From Candidatus Binataceae bacterium (GTDB lineage Bacteria; Desulfobacterota; Binatia; Binatales; Binataceae), in assembly GCA_035650475.1 (NCBI GenBank), contig DASRHP010000009.1, positions 362,545 to 426,544 on the forward strand: a stretch of DNA of 64,000 bases, given 5' to 3'. This document shows positions 34,948 through 42,577 of this stretch, piece by piece. Positions within the stretch are counted from its first letter, which is position 1. Every line of letters starts with the position of its first letter. The notes under the pieces were generated by a model that saw only the letters and a list, made by a program, of their open reading frames with translations, did no database searches and was not told the origin of the DNA. The position numbers and the translations under genes were made by a program.

Positions 34948-36018
34948 TCAGCCGCGCTCGCCCAGCCCGCGCACGGCCGGCATCACCTTGGCCGCAAAGC
35001 GCTCCATCGTCGCCATCACCTCCCGATGCGGAATCAAGCCACCCGCGTTGAACCAGCATACGAGCTGGTTGATCCCGCCGCGCTCGTGGATCTCGCCAAT
35101 GCGCGCGACGCACTCCGCGGGCGGTCCGTACACCGCCATCGTCTGCTCGACCATCTCCCACGTGATCGCCTGCGCCCGCTCGCGCACCTGCTTGAGGTAG
35201 GCGTAGGAGCCCTCGTACTGGCCGCGTCCGCCGACCAGGGTCTGCTCGACGATCGTCTGGAAATAGTGCATCAGGCTGCGCTCGGCCTCAGCGCGCGCGG
35301 CGGCGCGCGTCGGCTGCGGGTTGACGAAGAAGAGTGCGGCGACGTCGCCGCGGCGCTCGGGATGCGCGCCGGCGGCGAGCGCTTCGCGGTAGACGCGCAC
35401 GTGTTCGTAAAAACCGGGCGTCGGGTTGATCGGCGAGGCGACCAGCACGTCGTAACCGTGCGCGCCGGCGAAACGCGCGGTGTCGGGGCTGTTGGCGGCG
35501 ATGCGGATCGGCGGATGCGGCTGCTGGAGCGGACGCGGCGCGGGCGCGATGCCGTCGATGTTGAAAAAGCGGCCATTGTAGGTGACGGCGCCGCCGCCCC
35601 ATGCGCGCAGGATTATCGCCAGCGCTTCCTCGAAGCGCTCGCGGCTTTCGTCGCGCGGGACACCGAAGCCCTGGAAGTGGACCGCGATGGTGCCGCGCCC
35701 GACGCCGTATTCCAGCCGTCCGCCGGTCAGGATATCGGCGGCGGCGGCCTCCTCGGCCGCGCGCAGCGGATGATGAAACGGAAGCAGCGCGACCGCGGTG
35801 CCGAGCCGGATGCGGCGGGTGCGCTGGGCGGCGGCCACCGCCACCATCAGCGGCGACGGCATGATCGAAAAGCCTTTGAAGAAGTGCAGCTCGGCGAGCC
35901 AGGCAACGTCGAAGCCGAGCTCGTCGGCCAGCGCTATCTGTTCGAGGGTCTCGCGGTAGCGCGTCGGCTCCGACTGGTCGGGAGCACACGGCAGTTGGTA
36001 GAAAAGGCCGAACTTCAC
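34948..36018 (-). CDS. LLM-class flavin-dependent oxidoreductase
   Basis: A luciferase-like TIM-barrel monooxygenase of 356 residues using reduced FMN or F420. N-terminus KFGLFYQLPC, then ALADELGFDVAWLAELHFF, RIRLGTAVALLPFHHPLRAAEE, GRLEYGVGRGTI and PPIRIAANSPDTARFA. All are standard positions of the bacterial luciferase superfamily. Substrate unknown. Start GTG 36018 has GGAGG ten bases upstream. It is divergent from a small hypothetical gene; no flavin reductase is adjacent. The 199 bases after its stop hold only spacer before the ParB-domain gene. Confidence 0.9.
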   Translation of the reverse strand: MKFGLFYQLPCAPDQSEPTRYRETLEQIALADELGFDVAWLAELHFFKGFSIMPSPLMVAVAAAQRTRRIRLGTAVALLPFHHPLRAAEEAAAADILTGGRLEYGVGRGTIAVHFQGFGVPRDESRERFEEALAIILRAWGGGAVTYNGRFFNIDGIAPAPRPLQQPHPPIRIAANSPDTARFAGAHGYDVLVASPINPTPGFYEHVRVYREALAAGAHPERRGDVAALFFVNPQPTRAAARAEAERSLMHYFQTIVEQTLVGGRGQYEGSYAYLKQVRERAQAITWEMVEQTMAVYGPPAECVARIGEIHERGGINQLVCWFNAGGLIPHREVMATMERFAAKVMPAVRGLGERG

Positions 36019-36176
36019 GATTCGTCGCCCTCCGCGCCGGCGCGGAACCCGGGCGCGCCGCGCGGCTCAGAGCTTCATTGCACACCCGCCCGCGCCCGGC
36101 AACCCGCGCGCCGCGCGCGGGCGCCGGCGGCCGCGCGCGATGCGCGAGGGCGCGCGGGATGCTATCCTCGGCTCGG

Positions 36177-36482
36177 ATGGCCAGCGTGGATTTGAGCCTG
36201 GTCGAGCGGCTTGCGCGGCTCGAAGAAGACGCTCTCTGCGTGCTGGTGGCGCGGCTGGAGTACTATCCCGCCGACGCGCCGACCCATGCGCCCAGCTCGC
36301 CCGAGCTGATGATCCTTGACGTCGCGATCAACCTGCGCGCGATCATGCTGCGCGGCACGCCGGTGAGCGCCGAGCGCGAATGGCTGGAGCTGGCGGGGCG
36401 CCCGGAACTGGTCGAGCTGGCGCAGCTGGTCAACGACATCGCGGCCACAAGCCTCGCCGTTGGCGTACGTGAACGCCGCTGA
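36177..36482 (+). CDS. Hypothetical protein, 101 residues
   Basis: Starts MASVDLSLVERLARLEEDAL and continues with YYPADAPTHAPSSPEL and ILDVAINLRAIMLRGTP. It is soluble, acidic and mostly helical, with no membrane segment and no motif I know. It is accepted because its composition is not repetitive and it has helical amphipathic patterns of a real protein. It precedes the enoyl-CoA hydratase gene by 128 bases, so co-transcription is possible but unproven. Confidence 0.55.
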   Translation: MASVDLSLVERLARLEEDALCVLVARLEYYPADAPTHAPSSPELMILDVAINLRAIMLRGTPVSAEREWLELAGRPELVELAQLVNDIAATSLAVGVRERR

Positions 36483-36610
36483 GTTTTCCTGACGGAGCAG
36501 GGGCCCGGGGGCAAGTCGTTCGCGCCGCCGCGCCCGCTTCGCGCTGCGGCTTTGAGAATTGTGCGCGCTGCGCTAAGGAATGAGCGCAGCCAAGCGAGTC
36601 GGAGGCTCCG

Positions 36611-37417
36611 ATGAAATACGAGGAATATCAGCATCTGCTCTTCGAGCGGCACGAGGACGGCATCCTGCTCATCACGATCAACCGCCCCGAGGTGCTCAAC
36701 GCCACCAACAACCGCCTGCACTGGGAGCTCAGCCGGGTCTGGAAGGACGTCGACGAGGACCCGGAGACCCGCGTCGTGATCGTCACCGGCAAGGGACGCG
36801 CGTTTTCGGCCGGCGGCGACCTTGAAATGATCGAGAAGATGAAGGGCAGCGCCGCCAACATCGGACAGGCGTGGCGCGAGGCCGGCGATATCGTTTACAA
36901 CATGCTCAACCTCGACAAGCCGATCATCTCGGCGATCAACGGCGTCGCGGTCGGCGCGGGCCTCGCGGTCGCCTTCATGGCCGATATCCCGATTGCCTCG
37001 GAGAACATGCGCATCACCGACGGCCACATCCGCCTCGGCGTCGCCGCCGGCGACCATGCGGTGATCATCTGGCCGCTGCTGTGCGGGATGGCCAAGGCCA
37101 AGTACTACCTGCTCACCGCCGACTTCATCGACGGCAAAGAAGCCGAGCGCATCGGGCTGGTTGCGGCGTGTGTGCCCGCCGAGCAACTGATGGACAAGGC
37201 GTTCGAGGTCGCGCGCAAGCTCGCGCGCGGCCCGCAGCAGGCGGTGCGTTTCACCAAGCGCGCGCTTAACAACTGGCTGCGCATGTTCGGCCCCGCCTTC
37301 GACGCTTCGCTCGCGCTCGAGATGCTGGGCTTCTTTGGCGACGACCTGGCCGAGGGTGTGGCAGCGCTCAAGGAGCGGCGCGCGCCGTCGTTTCCGAGCG
37401 CGCGCGCTGGCCGATGA
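36611..37417 (+). CDS. Enoyl-CoA hydratase/isomerase family protein
   Basis: A 268-residue crotonase-fold protein. [17 protein letters not shown] at the N-terminus, oxyanion-hole motif [16 protein letters not shown], and second oxyanion region [19 protein letters not shown] are all present. At the usual catalytic positions (Glu-144/Glu-164 in rat hydratase) the sequence reads [12 protein letters not shown], without an obvious pair of glutamates, so the reaction may differ from simple hydration. ATG 36611 has GGAGG five bases upstream. The stop overlaps the next gene (ATGA), which suggests joint function with the alcohol dehydrogenase. Confidence 0.88.
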   Translation: MKYEEYQHLLFERHEDGILLITINRPEVLNATNNRLHWELSRVWKDVDEDPETRVVIVTGKGRAFSAGGDLEMIEKMKGSAANIGQAWREAGDIVYNMLNLDKPIISAINGVAVGAGLAVAFMADIPIASENMRITDGHIRLGVAAGDHAVIIWPLLCGMAKAKYYLLTADFIDGKEAERIGLVAACVPAEQLMDKAFEVARKLARGPQQAVRFTKRALNNWLRMFGPAFDASLALEMLGFFGDDLAEGVAALKERRAPSFPSARAGR

Positions 37418-38430
37418 AGGCGTGCGTGTACCGCGCGCCCGGCGCGCCGCTCGAAGTTGTCGAAGTTCCGGATCCGGTCGCCGGCGCGGGCGAGGTGGTC
37501 GTGCGGGTCAAGGCCTGCGGCGTCTGCGGCTCCGACCTGCATGCGGCCGGGCGCAACTTCCGGCTCCCGCCCGGAACCATCATGGGCCACGAATTCTCCG
37601 CCGTGGTCGAGACCGTCGGCGCAGGCGTCGAGGGCCTGACGCCCGGCGACCCGGTGGTCGTGATGTCGTATCTCGGATGCGGCGACTGCGAGCCGTGCCG
37701 CACCGGCGACGCCCATCGATGCCGCTCGGTCAAGCTGGTCGGCTTCGGCGAGGTTCCGGGCGCGTACGCCGAGCTGATGAAGACGCGGCCGGGGAGCGTA
37801 TTCAAGATGCCGCCCGGGATGGACTTCCGCGCGGCGGCGACGGTCGAGCCGCTGGTGGTCGGCCTGCACGGCATCCATCGCGCGGGCCTGCGCGCGGGGG
37901 AGAGCTGCGTGGTGATGGGCGCGGGGCCGATCGGGATCGTCACGATGCTGTGGGCCCGCTTCGCCGGCGCGCGCGCGGTCGTGGTCTCCGAGGTCGCCGA
38001 GCATCGCCGCCGGCTCGCGCTCCAGATGGGCGCCGACGCCGCGGTCGATCCGCGGATGCAGAATCCGGCGGGCGCGGTCGAGAAGCTGACCGGCTCGGGG
38101 CCCGACGTGGTCTTCGAATGTATCGGCGCGGCGGGCACGATGGCGGAGGCGATCGCCTACGGCCAGCGTGGCGGCCGCGTCGTGATCATCGGCGTGTGCA
38201 CCGAGGAGGACGGCTTTCAGCCGATGGCGGCGCTGAGCAAGGAGCTGGATTTACGCTTCAGCCTTGGCGTGGAGCGCGCCGAGATCGAGACCGCGATCGC
38301 GACGCTGGCGGCGGGCCGGATTTCGACCGCGCCGATGATCACGCACACGCTGGGAATCGACGAACTGCCGCGCGCGTTTGCTGCGCTCAGCCGCCCGACC
38401 AATCAGACCAAGGTGATGGTTGAATTCTAG
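37414..38430 (+). CDS. Zinc-dependent medium-chain alcohol dehydrogenase
   Basis: A 338-residue MDR dehydrogenase acting on an unknown alcohol or polyol with NAD(P). Catalytic zinc region: ACGVCGSDLHAAG and GHEFSAVV. Structural zinc: CGDCEPC...C (four-cysteine lobe, CGDCEPCRTGDAHRC). Rossmann motif: VVMGAGPIGIV near residue 167. Coupled to the enoyl-CoA hydratase by a four-base overlap, so the two likely act on successive steps of one acyl or aromatic-acid degradation route. The pathway is not identified. Confidence 0.9.
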   Translation: MKACVYRAPGAPLEVVEVPDPVAGAGEVVVRVKACGVCGSDLHAAGRNFRLPPGTIMGHEFSAVVETVGAGVEGLTPGDPVVVMSYLGCGDCEPCRTGDAHRCRSVKLVGFGEVPGAYAELMKTRPGSVFKMPPGMDFRAAATVEPLVVGLHGIHRAGLRAGESCVVMGAGPIGIVTMLWARFAGARAVVVSEVAEHRRRLALQMGADAAVDPRMQNPAGAVEKLTGSGPDVVFECIGAAGTMAEAIAYGQRGGRVVIIGVCTEEDGFQPMAALSKELDLRFSLGVERAEIETAIATLAAGRISTAPMITHTLGIDELPRAFAALSRPTNQTKVMVEF

Positions 38431-38462
38431 GCGAAAGCAGCGTCTGCGCGCGGCCGATCCGG

Positions 38463-38698
38463 TTAGACGCCGAGCTGGTCAAGCAGCGCTTTGGCTCGCA
38501 CAGGCCCGCCGCGTCCGGGGCGTCGGCCAACCAGCCAAAAATTCCAGTAAGCGCCGCACGCGCTTCATCGCGCCCTCCGGTCAGCCGCGCCAGACTCATC
38601 ACCGCCCGCAATTCCGCCGACCCCGCTTTTTGCTCGCGGGCGAGCGCGAGCGCCCTTTCGAAACCGCTGCGCGCCCGCGACCAGACCAAGGCGGTCGG
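38463..38698 (-). pseudogene. Relic of the C-terminus of a TPR regulator
   Basis: On the minus strand one frame reads GFERALALAREQKAGSAELR, then AVMSLARL and GWLADAPDAAGLCE. A shifted frame then reads AKALLDQLGV followed by a stop at 38465-38463. Together they match the end of TPR-bearing ATPase or adenylate-cyclase regulators. The same pattern ends the intact regulator at 5874-8825 (ARKQNAKSLELRATLSLAHL). The frame break and the lack of any upstream part in 38699-38732 show a dead fragment. It fills most of the gap between the alcohol dehydrogenase and RND exporter genes. Confidence 0.7.
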
Positions 38699-38732
38699 GC
38701 TTTATGTCCGTTTCAAATGCGGTGGCGGCGCT

Positions 38733-41114
38733 TCAATGCGCGCCGGCCGCCCGCGCGAGCGGCGCTGCCTCGGGCTCGGAAGGCGGCTCCAGGTCGCGTG
38801 CGACGAAGCGCGGCCGCATGATCGAGAAGATCGACGGCACCAGCGCGATCGCCGCCAGCCAGTGCGTAAGCATCAGGAGCGCGAGCAGCAGCGCCATCTC
38901 GGCCGAAAAGCGCAGGCTCGACATCCAGTACCACGGGATAACGCCGCCGACCAGGGTGGTGGCGGTGAACGTGACCGCCATCCCCGAGGTGCTGATTGCG
39001 CGCCTGATCGCGGCGTCGTAGTCGCCGAGCCGCCCGTATTCGCGCTTTATCCGATCGACGATATACAGTATGTAATCGACGCCGATACCCATTCCGACCG
39101 CGGTCACGGGCAGAGTATTGATATTGATTCCGACGCCTTTGAGCCCGATGTATAAGAAGCTCACCACGCCGGCCGCCACCAGCGTCAGCAGCACCATCCC
39201 GCCCGCCGCGAACGAGCTGTAGCTCGCCGAAACCAGCAGGAAGATCACCGCCATAATGAGCAGCGTGCTGGCGCGATCCGAGTAGGCAATCTCCTCGTTG
39301 AGCGCTGCGGTCAGTCCGACGCTGCCGCCCGCCAGCACGAACCTGACGTGGGGAAAGGGATGGGCCGCGATAAAGCGCCGCGCGCGCTCGAGCGCCTCCA
39401 TCACGGTCGAGCCGCGGAGGTCCTTGTAGTAGATGACGAACTGGCCGTCGCGCGCCCTGTAGTCCATGTATTGAAGTATTGTGGTGCGCGAGGGCGTCGA
39501 GGTCTGGTACATGAAGACCATCTGGCCGACGCCATCGAGCGTGCGCGGAATCAGCTCCCAGAGCGGGTCGTTGTAATGAAAGAGCGTGTTGAGGCTGCGC
39601 ACCAGGCTCGCGGTCGAGCGGCTGCCGGTCGCCTCGTGCTGCTCGAGCAGGTAGTGGCTGAAGTTATCGAGCAAGGCGAGCAGCGCGGGGTCCTTCATCG
39701 CGTTTTCATGGTCGCCTTGCAGGTAAATCACCAGTTGGTTGTAGCCGCCGAAGGTTCGGTTGATTTGGCGGGAGGCGAGGTTGAACTCGGAGTTCGGCCA
39801 TAGGAGCGGCGAGCCCGCCTCCGTGTAGCCGATCGGCAGCTTGAGCGCCTGCTGGACGCCCAGTGCGACAATCGCCGCGCTGACGCCGAACACGGTCCAT
39901 CGCCCGCGCCGGCTGGTGCAGCTCTGGCCGACCCGCCGCAGCGACTCCGCCATCCAGTGCGGCACGTAATGGCGCGTGACAGCGGGCGTGGGCAGCAGGT
40001 CAAGCAGCACCGGCAGCAGAATAAGGATCGTGAAGATGTTGGAGAAGCCCCAGAAGCTCGCGAAGAAGGCGACCTTGCGCACCAGCGGGATCGTCGCCAC
40101 CGCGAGCGCCAGAATGCCCGCGGCATCGGCCAGGATTCCGATTGCGCCGGGCAGAAACAGTTCGCGCATCGAGTTGCGCACCGCCTGATGGCGGTCGCCG
40201 GTGCGCTCGAGCTCCTCGAAGTAGCGCTCCATCAGCTGCACGCCGTGGCTGGCGGCGCGCGCGGTCACCAAGAGCGGAATCACCAGCACCAGGACGTCGA
40301 GGTTGTAGCCGAGCAGGCCCAGGAACCCCAGCCCCCAGATAACCTGCGCCGCCGCGCCGACCATCGGCAGCAGCACGCCGTAGGCGCGGCGGAAGTAAAA
40401 GACCAGCGAGAGCACGATGAAGAGTCCGGTGACGGCGAAGATAAGGGCCAGTTCGCCTTCGTAGTACCAGCACCAGGCCTTGAGCACCGGTTCGCCCACC
40501 GCGCGCAGGACGGTGTTGCCGTCTTCGACCTTGAGCTTGATGCGCTCCAGCGCGCGATGCATCTGGGCGTAATCGACTCGCCCCTCGCTGAACGGCGCGG
40601 TTACCAGCGCGCTCTTGCCGTCGGGCGAGAGCAGCACGCCGTAGGCAAGGCTGTGCAAGACGTCGTTCTTCAGCCTGGCCAGCGCAGCAGGAGAAGTCGG
40701 GATCCGCTCGGGCATCAGCGGGCGCGAAATGATCAGTCCGCCGCTGGTGGCAGTTACCTTGCGCAGGTTGCTGCCGACGATGGAGTTGATCGCGTTGTGG
40801 TCGACGCCGTCGAGCAGGTCAACCTGCGAGGCGATGTAGCGCAGCTTGTTGAGCGTCGGCGCGGTGAAGACGTCGCCGCGCCGGACCTGCAACTCGAGCG
40901 TCATTAGGTTGGCGCTGCCGAAGATCTGTCTGAAGTGGTCGTAGGATCTGACGTACGGGTGGGCTTGGGGCAGCAGGTCGCTGAACTTGCTGTACATCCG
41001 TACCGAAAGCGCCTGCCAGCCGAAGAAAATAGTAACCGCGACGAGCCAGGCGAGCGTCAACCAGCGATGCTTCAGGGTGTGGCTGACAATCCACTGAACC
41101 AGGCGTTCGGCCAT
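38733..41114 (-). CDS. RND/MMPL-family exporter, HpnN-like
   Basis: A 793-residue inner-membrane transporter of the MMPL branch of RND proteins, moving lipids or hydrophobic compounds by proton force. Two symmetric halves each have one helix, a large periplasmic loop (about 35-225 and 440-605) and five or six helices. VTARAASHGVQLMERYFEELE and VGMGIGVDYILYIVDRIKREYG mark helix 4 and nearby loop of each half, the second with the acidic GxDY proton-relay pattern. Hopanoid exporter HpnN and other RND exporters share this layout. No hopanoid genes are near, so the substrate is open. Confidence 0.87.
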   Translation of the reverse strand: MAERLVQWIVSHTLKHRWLTLAWLVAVTIFFGWQALSVRMYSKFSDLLPQAHPYVRSYDHFRQIFGSANLMTLELQVRRGDVFTAPTLNKLRYIASQVDLLDGVDHNAINSIVGSNLRKVTATSGGLIISRPLMPERIPTSPAALARLKNDVLHSLAYGVLLSPDGKSALVTAPFSEGRVDYAQMHRALERIKLKVEDGNTVLRAVGEPVLKAWCWYYEGELALIFAVTGLFIVLSLVFYFRRAYGVLLPMVGAAAQVIWGLGFLGLLGYNLDVLVLVIPLLVTARAASHGVQLMERYFEELERTGDRHQAVRNSMRELFLPGAIGILADAAGILALAVATIPLVRKVAFFASFWGFSNIFTILILLPVLLDLLPTPAVTRHYVPHWMAESLRRVGQSCTSRRGRWTVFGVSAAIVALGVQQALKLPIGYTEAGSPLLWPNSEFNLASRQINRTFGGYNQLVIYLQGDHENAMKDPALLALLDNFSHYLLEQHEATGSRSTASLVRSLNTLFHYNDPLWELIPRTLDGVGQMVFMYQTSTPSRTTILQYMDYRARDGQFVIYYKDLRGSTVMEALERARRFIAAHPFPHVRFVLAGGSVGLTAALNEEIAYSDRASTLLIMAVIFLLVSASYSSFAAGGMVLLTLVAAGVVSFLYIGLKGVGININTLPVTAVGMGIGVDYILYIVDRIKREYGRLGDYDAAIRRAISTSGMAVTFTATTLVGGVIPWYWMSSLRFSAEMALLLALLMLTHWLAAIALVPSIFSIMRPRFVARDLEPPSEPEAAPLARAAGAH

Positions 41115-41341
41115 CGAAACTCCATCGCGGGATTCATCCTGCAGGCCCGCGATTGTTAGAAGATCGCGAAATTCGTGTCAACGCGTGCGCCGCGCATTGC
41201 CCAATCGCCGGGCGGGCTGCGAGGTGCCTGGCTGCCGAGCGTGGAAGGATGGCGAGGCGCCGAACAGGTCTTCTCGGAGTTGTGCTTTTTTGAAATACTG
41301 CATGCAATCCGGTCGAAATTCTGCAAGGCGGAGGGAGCACG

Positions 41342-41620
41342 ATGAAGAAGCTCGCCCTAATCGCTCTGCTCGTGTTCGGGGCTGCGATAAGCCTCCAGTT
41401 TGCGGTGCCGAGCACTGCGATGGCCGCGCGCAAGAAGGTGAACTGCGCGAAGGTGATGGAAGAGCTGGGTGGCGGCAAGAAGGTCGCCGACGTTGCCAAG
41501 GACCTCAAGATATCGCGCTCCAGTGTCTATCGCTGCCGCAGGGCGGCCAACAAGAGCGCCGGCAAGATCGCCAAGGCACAGGCCAGCCCCGCCGCGACGC
41601 CTGAGGCTTCGAAGAAGTAG
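41342..41620 (+). CDS. Exported small protein with helix-turn-helix-like domain
   Basis: A 92-residue protein. Residues 1-28 form a clear signal peptide (KKLALIALLVFGAAISLQF, cleavage after AMA). The mature part has two cysteines (C35 and C65) bracketing a sequence that looks like a resolvase/Hin-type helix-turn-helix (GGGKKVADVAKDLKISRSSV). The tail is Lys, Ala and Pro rich. Export and a DNA-binding-like fold together are unusual, and the two cysteines could form a disulfide outside the cytoplasm. GGAGGGAG lies just before the ATG. I know no characterised relative. Confidence 0.72.
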   Translation: MKKLALIALLVFGAAISLQFAVPSTAMAARKKVNCAKVMEELGGGKKVADVAKDLKISRSSVYRCRRAANKSAGKIAKAQASPAATPEASKK

Positions 41621-41766
41621 CGCGCTCGGGCGCTCGCCGAGCCAAGACGCGCCGCGCTCTGTGGCGACGGCGGAGCTGTCGCTCGCCGGCCACTCCGCGG
41701 CGGAGATTCGCCGCCGACGTGCCCGCGCTCTTGTTGCGCGCTGCGCCGCGGGCTAAGTCCTAGGCC

Positions 41767-42057
41767 ATGGCCAAGTGCGAACTGTGCGAGCTGCGCGAGT
41801 ACACCCAGCACTACGCGCGCTTCATCTATCCGGTGAAATTCACCGTGCTGGACTGCGATTCCTGCGACACCCCGATGGCGGTGCTCGGCGAGCATCGCGT
41901 CGCCGCAACCGAAGCCGAGCGGGCGCTGATGATCGACGTGCTTTCGGCGATCGGGCGGGCCAAGTACGGCGCGGACAAATTCGTCATCGATGACGTGATG
42001 CGGCAGATTCCCGACCATTGCCATATCCACGTCCGGCCGCGTTTCTGGCGCGGCTGA
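41767..42057 (+). CDS. Mini HIT-like protein with two CxxC pairs
   Basis: A 96-residue protein. It starts AKCELCELREYTQHYARF, has a second pair in LDCDSCDTPMAVL, and ends IPDHCHIHVRPRFWRG. HCHIHVRP fits the histidine triad pattern (H-x-H-x-H-x-x) at the end of HIT-family nucleotide hydrolases, and the DCDSCD-PM-VL-EH stretch parallels the HIT N-terminal strands. The four cysteines probably bind zinc. It is shorter than usual HIT proteins (about 110-140). Nucleotide hydrolysis is inferred, not shown. It stands alone on the plus strand 146 bases after the exported helix-turn-helix gene. Confidence 0.68.
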   Translation: MAKCELCELREYTQHYARFIYPVKFTVLDCDSCDTPMAVLGEHRVAATEAERALMIDVLSAIGRAKYGADKFVIDDVMRQIPDHCHIHVRPRFWRG

Positions 42058-42116
42058 TCGTCCTGCAAATCCGCTATCGATGCCCGCAAACAGCGGGAGC
42101 GATCGTACGAATTCGC

Positions 42117-42145
42117 TTGGTTGAGTTCTGGCGTTGTGCTATATG
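42117..42145 (+). promoter_or_regulatory. Possible promoter of the cold-shock gene
   Basis: TTGGTT (42117-42122), 17 bases, then TATATG (42140-42145). Transcription would start near 42152 and give a leader of about 75 bases, with GGAGGT at 42211-42216 ahead of the ATG at 42227. Cold-shock genes often have structured leaders of this kind. Confidence 0.4.
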
Positions 42146-42226
42146 CGCGCCGGTACACGGCAGAGGCCCGAGGCGGGCCGGCCATTAGGATCCACTCCGC
42201 ATTCATCCAGGGAGGTCCTCGGGGAG

Positions 42227-42427
42227 ATGGCTACTGGGGTAGTTAAGTGGTTTAGCTCGAAGAAGGGCTATGGTTTCATCACGATGGAGGACGGGCAGGA
42301 AGTCTTCGTCCACTACACTTCGATCGACGGCAACGGCTTCCGCTCGCTGGAGCAGGGTGAGGAGGTTCAATTCGAAGTCGCCCAGGGCCCCAAGGGTCTC
42401 CAGGCCTCAAAGGTCGCGCGCCGCTAG
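42227..42427 (+). CDS. Cold-shock domain protein (CspA family)
   Basis: A 66-residue single-strand nucleic-acid-binding OB-fold protein, an RNA chaperone. RNP1 motif KKGYGFI and RNP2 motif EVFVHYTSI are intact; it starts ATGVVKWFSSKK and ends GPKGLQASKVARR. Length is standard. The start follows GGAGGT and a second purine-rich GGGGAG. The tail of the gene is followed by a GC-rich hairpin. Confidence 0.95.
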   Translation: MATGVVKWFSSKKGYGFITMEDGQEVFVHYTSIDGNGFRSLEQGEEVQFEVAQGPKGLQASKVARR

Positions 42428-42453
42428 CGGCATCCTTCCCTTACTATCTGGGG

Positions 42454-42472
42454 CGGGCCCGGTTCGGGCCCG
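42454..42472 (+). terminator. GC-rich hairpin after the cold-shock gene
   Basis: CGGGCCCG, a three-base loop GTT, then CGGGCCCG again: a stem of 8 pairs 27 bases after the stop. No run of T follows, so if it ends transcription it is not a classic intrinsic terminator. Confidence 0.27.
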
Positions 42473-42577
42473 TATCCCGAAAAAGCAACTCTCCCGCGAG
42501 CCATAGGCTGCACGGCCCAAAGGCCGCAGCCCAACCGTTTGCTCCGCCGGCGTCCGCCAGTACGATAGCGGGACGCT

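Noticed and set aside
41640..41760. Possible small gene ending in HSAAEIRRRRARALVARCAAG
   Set aside because: Short, repetitive, Arg/Ala rich and lacking a start or ribosome-binding site; likely GC-driven.
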